A DNA stretch of 64,000 nucleotides. Source: Notolepis coatsorum (lineage: Eukaryota > Chordata > Actinopteri > Aulopiformes > Paralepididae). Under the pieces are notes generated by a model. The model was not told the DNA's origin. It saw only the letters and a program-made list of their open reading frames with translations, and ran no database searches. Of this stretch, positions 1-10,765 are shown one piece after another; position 1 is the first letter of the stretch, and each line of letters begins with the position of its first letter. Location: contig OZ020585.1 of assembly GCA_963971535.1 (NCBI GenBank), positions 21,689,958 through 21,753,957 of the forward strand, written 5' to 3'. Made by a program: the position numbers and the translations under genes.

Positions 1-159
1 CAGCAGCTCGGCCCAGACACTAAGCTACATTGTTTCAAATGGAGTGCAATAGCGGCCGCAAGGCGTTAGGCGGCGGTATTGGACTTTTGCGATCGCAGAC
101 CCATCCCCAGTGATAACACACAGCTGCCTGCATGTTTATGAATGGAAATAGCGAATAAA

Positions 160-255
160 ATAAATAACGATTCAATAACGTATATATACGTGGTTGGCGT
201 TATTCGATTGGCGGACAAACACGTATATATGCGTGAACGGCACTGAAAGAGTTAA
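160..255. repeat. Possible terminus of a piggyBac-like DNA element
   Basis: Two opposed copies of an acgtatatat(a/g)cg core face each other here. The stretch ends in GGCACTGAAAGAGTTAA, so the reverse strand starts TTAACTCTTTCAGTGCC, which resembles fish piggyBac ends with a TTAA target. The other terminus is not visible and may lie before base 1. This is a weak, pattern-based call. Confidence 0.25.
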
Positions 256-887
256 ACAAGTCAAGAAGAAACATCACAATAAATCAAGAACAAAACAAAA
301 AACACCATGAAACCCAAAATAAAATGTTAAATAAATAAATGCAACACTCCCAGACATACCCCACACGAAGGTAAGGAAAAACTCACAAAAAACCTAGCTA
401 AAGGAAAAAAGCACCACAGGCAATTTGGATGGGAGAAACCTTAGAAGGGCCATTCAAGGGGGGATCTCCCTTCTTAGATGTCGGTGATAGTAGTGTTGCT
501 ATGGATGATCAATGGGTGGTGAATAAAACAGGCGAAACAGTTGGTATGTATGTACATATACGTGTAATAATTTTGAAAGATTAAAAATAGAATAGAGCTG
601 ATAACGGATCCATTTTAGGTAGAGAGGATCATATCCTCTTGGCCATCACCACGGGACGTCCACCACTTTGGTCATCACCACGAGACATCCACTCACAGGG
701 AGACAGGGAGACGGGGACAGGCGTTAGACAGTTTGTGTGTTTGTGATGGGCGGACATAGCAATAGATACATGTAGTAAGCATATATTTGAATAGAATAAA
801 TACATGTAGTAAGCATATATTGTGAATAGAATCAGAGTATATAAGAGAATTATGAAATTAAGTAATAAATAGAACTAAGAACAACTG
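256..887. other. Gene-free stretch left of the nested transposons
   Basis: I see no coding potential. It is A/T-rich at first, then has a near-duplicate phrase around 605-690 (catcaccacg plus gga/aga and catcc), and a direct repeat of about 31 bp at 766-796 and 801-831 (atacatgtagtaagcatata). It may be a decayed repeat of unknown family. Confidence 0.4.
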
Positions 888-1076
888 TAACGGCACGGGC
901 ACACTGCTGACGAATGAATTTCACGCGCGGCTCCCTCGTGAGATCGCGCGCCTGGCCAGGCACACACCTCCCCCCGGGACTATATAAGCCAGGGTTAGAA
1001 ATTAACATTTTTTTTCAAGGGCTTTTTTTGCCCCCCTTAATTGATTTTCGGGGGCTTTTTTTTGTATTTCGGGGGC

Positions 1077-1642
1077 ACTGAATTTTTATGATAAACGGTA
1101 GGGGTGGGACGGTTCACAAAATGGACGGTTTGGTTCGTATCACGATTTTGGGGTCACGGTTTTCAGTTCGATATACGTTAATTTTTATTAAAAAAAAATT
1201 TAACACTCAAATCTAAACATGCTTCTTGTAACTGAGGGGTACAATTCCCTGACTGTATTGTTAGATATGATACTTACTACCACTACCTCTTGTACTTTAG
1301 ACTCTGGCCACCCAGTACTAGGCATAAATAATTATGGTAAACACTCCCACGTAGATGAAACTGAATTTTTATGATAAACGGTAGGGGTGGGACGGTTCAC
1401 AAAATGGACGGTTTGGTTCGTATCACGATTTTGGGGTCACGGTTTTCAGTTCGATATACGTTAATTTTTATTAAAAAAAAATTTAACACTCAAATCTAAA
1501 CATGCTTCTTGTAACTGAGGGGTACAATTCCCTGACTGTATTGTTAGATATGATACTTACTACCACTACCTCTTGTACTTTAGACTCTGGCCACCCAGTA
1601 CTAGGCATAAATAATTATGGTAAACACTCCCACGTAGATGAA
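1077..1642. repeat. 283-bp exact tandem duplication across the left retroelement/hAT junction
   Basis: Copies at 1077-1359 and 1360-1642 look identical. Each holds about 150 bp of hAT flank followed by the outer 133 bp of the LTR, so the junction with the cttct target site appears twice (LTR edge at 1227 and 1510). It is either a recent local duplication or an assembly artefact in a region with long LTR repeats. Confidence 0.85.
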
Positions 1643-2520
1643 ACGGCTTCCTCCGGTCCACGATGGAGAGACGTGAAGCGACCTCGTCGTGTAGAGCGTC
1701 TCCTCACCTGTCGTCCTCTCCGGGGGGGGGGGTTTCCAACACACGGCAGTGTTGGTCTTTATCCATAGAATAATCACTGTATACAAAGCATAATCCGTGC
1801 CTGGGAAGGCGGGCTGTCGTCGGTAGAATAATCCGGTATGCAGGTCCACTCGCTCGTCGGCTCTGGGGCTCCTCGGGTGCAGCCTCACATGGGGTCGGCC
1901 ACCCTGGATAAGCAGCCAGTTCTACCCGAAACGATGGGGGTACTGACTACGATAGTATTCTCACCGCACGAAGCACTACATATGAATAGACTATTATTAG
2001 CTTAATAGACTACGTCCAACTCGACGATATAGTGCCAAATATGACTATTCAAATATTAATATACACGATGTCTCAATACCGATGGTAGGCCGAACTTGGC
2101 CTTACTCCCACACGTGGCGTCGCGGGGAGGCTTTACGTCTGTCACTCTATTGGAGGGTAAGAAACTGGACTAAAAGGAAAGTCCTACTTTAGTAGCGCAG
2201 TATATATACGCACTATGAACAAATAGTACCATTAGTGGTGCGGTAGCCAGATTCCTACGCGGAACTAGGACTTGTTCGTACATGTTGAGCGGTACGTTTG
2301 AACTGGGTCTGGGGGGTATGGCAGCCTGGCACCAAGGTCTCGACCAATAGTAGAATGGAGACTATTATGGGATGTTCAGTAGGCTAGAATGGATATTCAA
2401 TGCATATTGTACAAGGAATATACAAGGGATATCAGGGAATATTAGAGAATATACAAATACAATTAAATATATATATATAAATAAATATATATATTCGGTT
2501 TAATCTGGCCCTTCACAACA
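1510..2520 (-). repeat. 3' LTR of the BEL/Pao element (left copy)
   Basis: It matches the right-hand LTR over about 1 kb and ends at cttcacaaca (the reverse strand starts TGTTGTGAAG). It is shorter than the right copy. The adjoining minus-strand CAGGGGGTGGC (2521-2531) is a plausible polypurine tract. Confidence 0.85.
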
Positions 2521-2628
2521 GCCACCCCCTGATTGGTCCCAGACCTAATCAGTTAAGCAGAGACAGATTAATCGCGTTGTCTATTTACACATAAGGGTTT
2601 GCTGTAGGGGTCAGTCAACTTCACAAAG

Positions 2629-5600
2629 TCATAGGGTTATAGGGTCATGGTCATCATCGATTGTGTCTGGGAGTCGGGGCAGTTCTATGAGCCTCGCCAC
2701 GGGACGGGTGTAAGTGCGACCCTGGACAAGCACTTCAGCTGCTCGGACCTTGCCGTCGGCACCGGTGATCACTTTGCTTACGCGGCCGGCCGGCCACATA
2801 GCTCTGGGCAGTGATTGATCAATAATCATGACGACTGTTCCTTCTGTCAAATTGTCTCTCTCCTTTACCCACTTCTGGCGGGTCTGTAGAGACGGTAGGT
2901 AGTGCAGTAGGAAACTGCTCCAAAACTTGTCGGCTAATACTTGGCTGTACCTCCACATTCGTCGGCCGTTCGCTTCTTCAGGCCGGTACATTGTCTGGGG
3001 TAACGCGGGATCTAGCCGCCCCATCAGGAGTGTGTTGGGGGTAACTGGGTCGATATCCGCCACATCGCTGGAGACGTAGCCGAGGGGCTTAGAGTTCAAT
3101 ACTCCCTCAATCTCCGTGAGGACTGTCATTAGGACTTCTTCCGCCACAGTCTGGGCCCCAAGTACTGCGTACAGGGCTGTCTTTATGGAACGCACTTCCC
3201 GTTCCCAAGTACCACCGAAGTGGGGTGCGTTTGGGGGGTTGAATTGGAAGTCAATCTGTGCTGGAGCGAGGTGGGTCTTAAGTTCTGGGCCCATAGCTTG
3301 GAAGCTCTCTCTCAGCTCTCCTTCGCCGCCTTTGAAGTTTGTCCCTTGTTGTGCACTCTCTATGGTAGTGCAATCATCTATGTTGGGGTCTGCGGAGATA
3401 ACAGTGCTCAATCCACAGAACATAGGTTTCTTATTCTCAGCCTCCTCTTGACTTGCTTCCCTCGGGATAGGCGTGGGCCACTCTCCTTCCGGGAGCTTTA
3501 GGAATGCTGGGCCGTCACTGTAGACATTGCGACGGGTGAGGTCATCTAGGGGCATTCCCCGGGTGATGACGTCAGCTGGGTTCTGTTTTGTATCAACGTA
3601 GCGCCACTCTGTTTCTCCGGTTAACTCTTCGGTTAAGTCTTGAATCTCGGTGACTCTGACTCCCACGAAGACTTTGTACTTGCATGAGTCCGATTTGATC
3701 CAGGCGAGTACTGTCGTGGAATCTGACCACAGGATTGTTCTAGACACCGGTATGGTGAGCTCACGTTGGATGAGCGTGGCTAGGTGCGCTCCGGCTAGGG
3801 CTGCGCAGAGCTCTAGACGTGGGATAGATTGTTGCTTGCGTGGGGCTATTCTCGAGCGGGCGAGGACAAATGCTGTGTAGATCTCTCCCCCCTCTTCTTG
3901 GGCCCGCAAGTAGGCTACTGATCCGTATGCGACCTCTGAGGCGTCACTGAAGACGTGTAAGTCCATTTTACATGTCTCTGGCCTCACCGTGGGTGGGAAG
4001 TAGCTTCGGCGCATATTAACGCCTGGGAGTGAGTGGAGCTCCATCTCCCACTCTCTCCAGGTGGATGCAAGGTGTGCGGGAATGGGGTCGTCCCAGCCCT
4101 GGTCCTTGTCCCACAATGCTCGTACAATCATTTTTGCCCTGGTGGTGTACGGTAGAATACATCCTAGCGGGTCATATTGTCGGGCGAGTGTTGTGTACAC
4201 ACTCCGTCTGGTGGTCGGCGCCGCCGCCGGCCTTCCCTGCTCCGTAGTCAGGGGCTTGTGTCGGTAGTGAAGCGAATCTGTTTTGAATCGCCACACCAAT
4301 CCCAGGGTCATCTCCTGGGCTTCTCCCGGGATTGTAGCCATCCAGGTCTCGCTGCTGGCTGCCTTGTCCTCGGAGGAGAGGCTGCGCAGTACTTGCGGAT
4401 CGCTGCTGGCCCACTGCCTGAGATCAAAGCCGCCTTTGATCAATGAGGCGCGGAGTTTAATCAGGAGAGCCTCGGCTTCTTCCTGGGTTGAAAGGCTTTG
4501 TAGACAGTTGTCTACGTAGAAGCTGTTCTTTACGCTGTGTCGGACCTCTTCGTCCGCTGCTGGGTCCTCTGCTACATGTTTCTGTAGTGCAAATGTAGCA
4601 CAGCAGGGGCTGCACGTCGTTCCGAAGGGGAGGACTTCCCATTGGTAGATGGCTGGGTGCTCATCTCCTGGCTTCTCTCTCCATAGGAACCGTAACAGGG
4701 GCTTGTCCTCCTCTACTAATCTCACCTGCAGGAACATTCCTTTAATGTCCCCGCTGATGGCCACCCTTTCCTGGCGGAAGCGGAGTAGAACGCCGAGTAG
4801 GGAGGGGCCGAGTGTGGGACCGGGCAGTAACTCTTTATTCAGATTTTGGGATCCGATCTGGTAGCTGCAGTTAAATACTATGCGGTCTTTACCGTTGTGA
4901 TGGACCTTGTGGTGAGGCACGTACCACGATTCAGTGGTCTGGTCAGCCTCTTTAATGTCCATCTTTGTGACGTGTCCCGCTGTGATGAGCTTCTCAATCT
5001 CGGCGCGGTATACACTCTCTTGGGCGGGGTTCTTGGCTAAGCGCCGCTCCGTGTTCAGCAGGTACCGTTCTGTGGCGTCTGTCTTGGCGTGGAAAGTAGG
5101 CATTCCTTCTCGCCGCAGGAGTGGCGTGGCGTATCTCAACACGCCGTTGACCGGGACTCTCTTGGTCCCTGTCTCGAGGAGGTGAATGGCGTAAATGTCA
5201 TCTTTAGAGCGAATGTCTTTCTTTCCGTTCTTAAAGGGCATTTGTTCCAAGGTCCATAGCCGCTCTACGTGTTGCAGGAGTGCGGTTTCTCCCTCTGTGA
5301 CTCGGGAGTGGAGACATCTAGTGGCTGTACTTCGGTTGAGAGATTTGGCGAGCGGGCCTTGGAGAGTCCATCCCAAACGGGTCTCGACTGCTGCAGGACA
5401 GCCTCGGGGTCCGGTATGAACCCGGTCTATCGGGACAATGAGGTCTGCATGGTCGGAGCCTATCAACAGGGTCGGCATAGCATTGTCTATGAGCGGGATC
5501 GGTAACTTGCGCAGATGTGCATATTTCTCCATCAGCTTGGCGACGGGGTATGTGTACCGCGACAGTCCTATTTCTTGGCTGGTGAAAGCGTCTGTAATCT

Positions 5601-8019
5601 GGTACCGTCGCTCAGGCTGGCCGCTTGCTGCGATAGAGAATGAGACATTCTCGCCCTTTATCGTCTTCAAATCTCGTCTTATTGTCCGAATTGTCATTTG
5701 GGTTTCGCTTCCCCGCAGCCCTAGCTGGGCCGCAGCGGAGGCGAGCAGAAGGGTCTTCTCTGACCCGTCATCGAGGACGGCGTAAGTGTCCAGGACTTTA
5801 TTCTGGTAGCTTAGTGTCACACGCACTACTTTTAGGAGTACTCGGGCTCCACTGCTGCTGGCGGGATCGATGTACATGACGCTCGCTTTGCTGCTGGATG
5901 GTGCGGGTGAAGGGCGCCGTCTGTTACTGTCGTGAAGTATGTCCAGATGGGCTCCATCGCACTTGGTGCACCTTTTCTTTAAGCGGCATTCGGCTGCCAT
6001 GTGTGAGCGCGCACAGCGAAAACAGCGCTTGTTGGACTTTATCCATTGACTTGCTTCCTCCGCGTTCAGCTTGGGGAAGGAGTCACATTGCGCTAGCCAG
6101 TGTTCTTTCTCACAGTAGGGGCACACTATCTTCCACTTCTCCGTTCTGGAGGGGGTACTGTGGCTCCTGCTGCTCGGTACTGACTCCGATTGGTGCATCA
6201 CAGTCACCGATCTTCTTCCATCATTTAGTCGTCTGGTTCCTTCTCTGGAGCCAGGGGTGCTCCGTCCGAATGTATCTAGCCGTAGGCTGCTGACTTCTCT
6301 CGCCAGGAAGTCTGCTAGATCGAGGAGGTTCAGTTCGGGGCCATTCGGGTCTCGGTGGTCTCTCTGCCGCCTAAAACGCTCCTGTCGAGCGGGCGGCAGC
6401 TTCTCCAAGATCCTTTCCACATTTGAGTTGGCGTAAAGTTCATGCCTCCCCTTCTCTCTCTGCGCTCCCAACATCCCTACCAGGGACTGCACTCTGATGG
6501 ACAGGTCGTCCAGTGCTCGATTGTCTATTGCTGGGGGTAAGCGGTCGATGTGTCGGATCTCCTGGATCACGTAATCCCATATGCGCCCATACCTCTGGTC
6601 CAATGCTACCAGCGCTGCTGTGTATGGGGTGGTGGAAGTCGCGTAGGCGAGCGCTATATTATGTGCGCGGGGTACCTTTAAGTGCTTCAGTAGGATGGCG
6701 TATTTATGGCGTTCATCCAATACATCCACCAACATGGTCTCCAGACACATGCGGAGTTCTGTATACTGGGCCCGGTTCTCTTGGGTGAAGTCGGGTACCA
6801 TAGGCGTGCCAATGTATGACGCTGACTGTGGATACATCGGCGAGCGTTGGGGGAGAGGCCTCCTAGGCGAGTCTCCTCCCGCTCCTTGGTATGGGCTGGT
6901 ACCGGCAGTGTACCATGGCCCGCTTGTCCAGGTGCTGTTCCTCGGTGCGGGTCGTGCGTCGTGCTCACCCGTGTATAGAGTCGGGGGTCTGTAGCGCAGC
7001 TCCGCGGGAGTATAGCCTGGGCTGTACCGGACCTCCTGGTCCGGTAGAGTACTGTGCTGTCGTCGGGCGTGGTTCTCCTCCTCTTCCTCTTCGTCTTCAG
7101 TTAGGTCATCCAGTGCTTGTAGTCTCTGGTTTAGCCTCTCCACAGGATATGCTGCTCCTTCCCGGTTGCTAGGTCTCGCTTGGACCGGTGGGGGGAGGTG
7201 GTCTGTGGGGGGTATAGACCTCGTCTGTTGGTCAAGTTCAGGGTTGTTTACTCGGCTAGGGGATGCCGCCCTGGAGGTGTGTCTAGACGAGTTCCTGGAG
7301 CCTCTGGCGGAGGGAGAGGGTGTTGTCCGTCTGATCAGCTGTTCTATTAGTTGCGCTTGCTGTCTGTCGCGCTCTGCGTCCCGTAGAGCACCAGCAGCTG
7401 CCCGCTGGCTGTCTGCTCGGTCTCGGGCCACATTCTCTTCCATCTGAATGCGTCTTATATCTAGACGTATATGCTCTTCTTCGCTCCGCTGCTGGATCTG
7501 CAGTCGGTCGCGTTCAGCAGCGGCGTTCAGGCTGATGAGGAAGGCCTGCTGTAGGGTCCTCTCTGCCTCGCTGGGAGAAGGCGGTTGTATAGGGGAGCCT
7601 TCCCTCGGGGTACTCCTTGCGGAGCCTTGGAGCTCTATCTCCACGGTGCTCTCCCCGTCTTCTTCCGTGCCGAGTTCTCTCTCGGTAGCGTTGTGTTCCT
7701 CCCGGGACTCATCGGGGACTACTTCTTCAGTACTGGCGGGGTGTGAAGTCATGTCTGGTTCCCACTGGTCCCCACCGTGAGCTTGGTCAGTTACATTAGA
7801 ACCCGTAGGGGCCTCTATGGTCGGGGTAGTCTGGGCGTTGGGGTTAGACATACTTTTACTTTCTAGTTTTACCGCGTTTACTGTTAGTAGAAGACTAGGT
7901 TGTTGACTGACAGCGTAAGCCTCTAAGTACTGAGGGAGCCGTCGTTCGCGCTGCGGGTGTTGGTTAGGAGGATCGTTTCGTGGAGTGTTCATCATAGGCC
8001 ATTTCAATATTAATAACAC
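2629..8019 (-). CDS. BEL/Pao gag-pol polyprotein frame (1796 codons)
   Basis: This single long frame carries, in order: a Ser/Arg/Glu-rich N-terminal gag region with charged coiled-coil-like stretches (about residues 130-320); a BEL-type gag domain (about 400-600); CCHC-type zinc knuckles (CPYCEKEHWLAQC near 635, then CFRCARSHMAAEC and CTKCDGAH); an aspartic protease of the retropepsin/DUF1758 type (LDDGSEKTLL near 745); a reverse transcriptase (about 1000-1230; GDIKGMFLQVRL and LPFGTTCSPC blocks); an RNase H-like domain (about 1350-1490; LHVFSDASEVAYG, LWSDSTTVLAWI, TKQNPADVITRG); an integrase-like segment (PPNAPHFGGTWER); and a DUF5641-like C-terminus (PRAMWPAGRV). That order is diagnostic of BEL/Pao. 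The frame belongs to the mobile element, not the host, and the element is judged broken overall. The first Met is simply the 5'-most ATG after the primer-binding site; the true gag start could be internal. Confidence 0.9.
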   Translation of the reverse strand: MLLILKWPMMNTPRNDPPNQHPQRERRLPQYLEAYAVSQQPSLLLTVNAVKLESKSMSNPNAQTTPTIEAPTGSNVTDQAHGGDQWEPDMTSHPASTEEVVPDESREEHNATERELGTEEDGESTVEIELQGSARSTPREGSPIQPPSPSEAERTLQQAFLISLNAAAERDRLQIQQRSEEEHIRLDIRRIQMEENVARDRADSQRAAAGALRDAERDRQQAQLIEQLIRRTTPSPSARGSRNSSRHTSRAASPSRVNNPELDQQTRSIPPTDHLPPPVQARPSNREGAAYPVERLNQRLQALDDLTEDEEEEEENHARRQHSTLPDQEVRYSPGYTPAELRYRPPTLYTGEHDARPAPRNSTWTSGPWYTAGTSPYQGAGGDSPRRPLPQRSPMYPQSASYIGTPMVPDFTQENRAQYTELRMCLETMLVDVLDERHKYAILLKHLKVPRAHNIALAYATSTTPYTAALVALDQRYGRIWDYVIQEIRHIDRLPPAIDNRALDDLSIRVQSLVGMLGAQREKGRHELYANSNVERILEKLPPARQERFRRQRDHRDPNGPELNLLDLADFLAREVSSLRLDTFGRSTPGSREGTRRLNDGRRSVTVMHQSESVPSSRSHSTPSRTEKWKIVCPYCEKEHWLAQCDSFPKLNAEEASQWIKSNKRCFRCARSHMAAECRLKKRCTKCDGAHLDILHDSNRRRPSPAPSSSKASVMYIDPASSSGARVLLKVVRVTLSYQNKVLDTYAVLDDGSEKTLLLASAAAQLGLRGSETQMTIRTIRRDLKTIKGENVSFSIAASGQPERRYQITDAFTSQEIGLSRYTYPVAKLMEKYAHLRKLPIPLIDNAMPTLLIGSDHADLIVPIDRVHTGPRGCPAAVETRLGWTLQGPLAKSLNRSTATRCLHSRVTEGETALLQHVERLWTLEQMPFKNGKKDIRSKDDIYAIHLLETGTKRVPVNGVLRYATPLLRREGMPTFHAKTDATERYLLNTERRLAKNPAQESVYRAEIEKLITAGHVTKMDIKEADQTTESWYVPHHKVHHNGKDRIVFNCSYQIGSQNLNKELLPGPTLGPSLLGVLLRFRQERVAISGDIKGMFLQVRLVEEDKPLLRFLWREKPGDEHPAIYQWEVLPFGTTCSPCCATFALQKHVAEDPAADEEVRHSVKNSFYVDNCLQSLSTQEEAEALLIKLRASLIKGGFDLRQWASSDPQVLRSLSSEDKAASSETWMATIPGEAQEMTLGLVWRFKTDSLHYRHKPLTTEQGRPAAAPTTRRSVYTTLARQYDPLGCILPYTTRAKMIVRALWDKDQGWDDPIPAHLASTWREWEMELHSLPGVNMRRSYFPPTVRPETCKMDLHVFSDASEVAYGSVAYLRAQEEGGEIYTAFVLARSRIAPRKQQSIPRLELCAALAGAHLATLIQRELTIPVSRTILWSDSTTVLAWIKSDSCKYKVFVGVRVTEIQDLTEELTGETEWRYVDTKQNPADVITRGMPLDDLTRRNVYSDGPAFLKLPEGEWPTPIPREASQEEAENKKPMFCGLSTVISADPNIDDCTTIESAQQGTNFKGGEGELRESFQAMGPELKTHLAPAQIDFQFNPPNAPHFGGTWEREVRSIKTALYAVLGAQTVAEEVLMTVLTEIEGVLNSKPLGYVSSDVADIDPVTPNTLLMGRLDPALPQTMYRPEEANGRRMWRYSQVLADKFWSSFLLHYLPSLQTRQKWVKERDNLTEGTVVMIIDQSLPRAMWPAGRVSKVITGADGKVRAAEVLVQGRTYTRPVARLIELPRLPDTIDDDHDPITL

Positions 8020-8041
8020 TATATTAATATTACACTAATTA

Positions 8042-8061
8042 CCATCCGGCTCGAAGGACCA
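8042..8061 (-). promoter_or_regulatory. Primer-binding site of the BEL/Pao element
   Basis: Two bases inside the 5' LTR edge the minus strand reads TGGTCCTTCGAGCCGG. It starts with TGG as expected for pairing with a tRNA 3' CCA end. I cannot identify the tRNA with certainty; an Arg-type primer is used by some BEL elements. Confidence 0.65.
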
Positions 8062-8063
8062 AT

Positions 8064-9490
8064 TGTAACTGAGGGGTACAATTCCCTGACTGTATTGTTA
8101 GATATGATACTTACTACCACTACCTCTTGTACTTTAGACTCTGGCCACCCAGTACTAGGCATAAATAATTATGGTAAACACTCCCACGTAGATGAAACGA
8201 TCCAACACAAATGTACCAAGTCGAAAGTCTGCGTTTAATAATAATTAATACATAGCAAAAGGTATGTAGAGCAATCACTTAATTACATTTATGATTTGAA
8301 ATAGGATGCACTTTTATGGCAAATGAGTATTCGTTGGTATATCAATAGAGAACGTCCAATCTCTGGTGGCGCAGGCGGTAAATATACAACCTGGAATATT
8401 TAAGGAATAATAGCAATGATACTTTAATGATTATAGAACTGGATACACTAGGGGGGGATTCCGGTCGCTTGTAAGACAACTGGAGAAGGGGGGGGGGGGT
8501 AGAGTCTGGCTGTATCCGTCTGGCCGAGGGTATCCTGGGAGAACCCACGGTTGTGCGGCTCGGTGCCTCAGCGATCCTCGATCCACAGATGAAAGCAGTT
8601 GGACTCTCTGTGGGCCGGCTTCCTCCGGTCCACGATGGAGAGACGTGAAGCGACCTCGTCGTGTAGAGCGTCTCCTCACCTGTCGTCCTCTCCGGGGGGG
8701 GGTTTCCAACACACGGCAGTGTTGGTCTTTATCCATAGAATAATCACTGTATACAAAGCATAATCCGTGCCTGGGAAGGCGGGCTGTCGTCGGTAGAATA
8801 ATCCGGTATGCAGGTCCACTCGCTCGTCGGCTCTGGGGCTCCTCGGGTGCAGCCTCACATGGGGTCGGCCACCCTGGATAAGCAGCCAGTTCTACCCGAA
8901 ACGATGGGGGTACTGACTACGATAGTATTCTCACCGCACGAAGCACTACATATGAATAGACTATTATTAGCTTAATAGACTACGTCCAACTCGACGATAT
9001 AGTGCCAAATATGACTATTCAAATATTAATATACACGATGTCTCAATACCGATGGTAGGCCGAACTTGGCCTTACTCCCACACGTGGCGTCGCGGGGAGG
9101 CTTTACGTCTGTCACTCTATTGGAGGGTAAGAAACTGGACTAAAAGGAAAGTCCTACTTTAGTAGCGCAGTATATATACGCACTATGAACAAATAGTACC
9201 ATTAGTGGTGCGGTAGCCAGATTCCTACGCGGAACTAGGACTTGTTCGTACATGTTGAGCGGTACGTTTGAACTGGGTCTGGGGGGTATGGCAGCCTGGC
9301 ACCAAGGTCTCGACCAATAGTAGAATGGAGACTATTATGGGATGTTCAGTAGGCTAGAATGGATATTCAATGCATATTGTACAAGGAATATACAAGGGAT
9401 ATCAGGGAATATTAGAGAATATACAAATACAATTAAATATATATATATAAATAAATATATATATTCGGTTTAATCTGGCCCTTCACAACA
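8064..9490 (-). repeat. 5' LTR of the BEL/Pao element (right copy)
   Basis: A 1427-bp LTR, TG...CA bounded on the minus strand. It shares 8064-8197 and about 8617-9490 with the left copy. It holds an A/T-rich stretch near 9430-9465 that may contain promoter elements. Confidence 0.9.
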
Positions 9491-10765
9491 CTTCTCATTT
9501 ATTAAAAATAAAATAAAAGGTTTACAGTGTTTACAGCCTTAAATAATGTTTGGCACACAAAGACCGAACTGACTGAAAAATATAGGTTACATTTGTCAAA
9601 GTATTAACTTAGTGCAAACAAACAATATGCTCAGCCAGCACTAGACTTTCCTTTCTTTAATTAATATAAACACACAAAACAATGTCAACCATGTTTAAAT
9701 TCCCTGATTGTCAGTTCTTAATGGAAAGATTCGTTTTCCGCTTGAAATTATTATGTTTCTGTCTACATTTATTTAGACTAACATTATTTAAATATTGAGT
9801 GCAACTGTGGTGGATTACGTAATTCGGTGAGTTGGAACTATCAGTGGGTTGGCTCCGGGTCCCCACGGACATTTTAGCGTGTGGCACCTTCAGCTCCGGT
9901 CACGTTAGGAGCAGTTCATAACATCAACAAGCAGCGCGAAAGCGATAATAGTCCCGGTTGGAGTTAGTAAAACACAGTTGTATGTTAGCCTTCTTGTATG
10001 TTAAATAAACGCCTATCATTGTCTTTAAACACCCCGCCTCTCAGACTCCCATTTCCTCCTCTGCTACAGTAGCTAGTAGCTACGGTGTTAGCTGTTGTTG
10101 TGAAGGGCTAGCTAGCTAACAGCTACAAACATTGTACAAACTGCTAACGCTATGGCAAGATGTGTGTAGGCCTATGTAATGTTAATGGCTATGTTTTTAA
10201 AGTCGTAATGAAGATTGATTTATATTGTGCGTGCCATTTTTACACAAACTGACTAGCACCTGGCTGGCTGCAGTGCTGCTGCTGCCTGCAGCCAGTGCAG
10301 AACACCGGCTCCGCCAAATTAATTTTTTTATTTGCGCGTCATCTGAACCTTACGATACACAGACGCTCCATTACCGGATAAATATATATAATTAGTAAAC
10401 TGTCGGGGGCATTAAGTGCCCCCCTTAACTGATTTTCGAGGGCATTTTGTCCATTTTCAAGGGCATTATGCCCCAAGCCCCCGTTAATTTCGAACCCTGA
10501 TATAAGCGCGCGGCGCACAGGGAGGAATGCACATTCAACAGAGCATTCTACAGACTACAGACTAGAGTTTGCGCGTGGCGCGCCGCCTCGACTAGGATTG
10601 AAGCGAAAAGATAGCTTGCCGCTCGGGAGCCGCTCGCGAGGCGTGCTCCCGCTCGCGGCCAGTGTGCCTACTATCGTCCGTTAACATGGGAGCGGAAGTG
10701 AAGAGGCAGCTGCCCGTCCGTCCGTCCGTCCGTGTTCATTCGTCAGCAGTGTGCCCGTGCCGTAA

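Larger units (their letters stand above)
1227..9490 (-). mobile_element. BEL/Pao LTR retroelement
   Basis: The element reads on the minus strand: 5' LTR at 8064-9490, primer-binding site, one long gag-pol frame at 8019-2629, polypurine tract next to 2521-2530, and 3' LTR ending at 2520. LTR ends are TGTTGTG...TACA. A 5-bp target duplication, cttct, flanks it at 1222-1226 and 9491-9495; 4-6 bp is usual for BEL/Pao. In the roughly 1 kb the LTRs share I see almost no differences apart from G-run length, so the insertion looks young. The LTRs differ in length and the pol part is shorter than a full BEL element, so I judge the copy broken, with about two larger breaks. No envelope-like frame is visible. 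Confidence 0.9.
990..10499. mobile_element. Non-autonomous hAT-type element, host of the BEL/Pao insertion
   Basis: The left end is CAGGGTTAGAAATTAAC and the right end, read on the reverse strand, is CAGGGTTCGAAATTAAC (16 of 17 bases match). The flanks are an exact 8-bp duplication, atataagc, at 982-989 and 10500-10507. CAGGG ends plus an 8-bp duplication are the hAT signature. Subterminal regions on both sides carry related ccccccttaa-t/c-tgattttcg phrases in direct orientation. Without the inserted retroelement it is about 1.2 kb (990-1226 plus 9491-10499), with no transposase frame visible. It inserted into the outer element before the retroelement arrived. Confidence 0.85.
891..10762. mobile_element. 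Outer PIF/Harbinger-type element (MITE) holding the nest
   Basis: A perfect 28-29 bp inverted repeat (key bases CGGCACGGGCAC...GAATGAA) sits at 891-918 and 10735-10762. It is flanked on both sides by TAA (888-890 and 10763-10765), the 3-bp TWA target duplication typical of PIF/Harbinger elements. Without the inserted material the element is only about 350 bp (891-981 plus 10508-10762) and has no transposase, so it is a MITE. The family assignment rests on target size and perfect TIRs; I did not recognise the TIR sequence itself. Confidence 0.7.
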
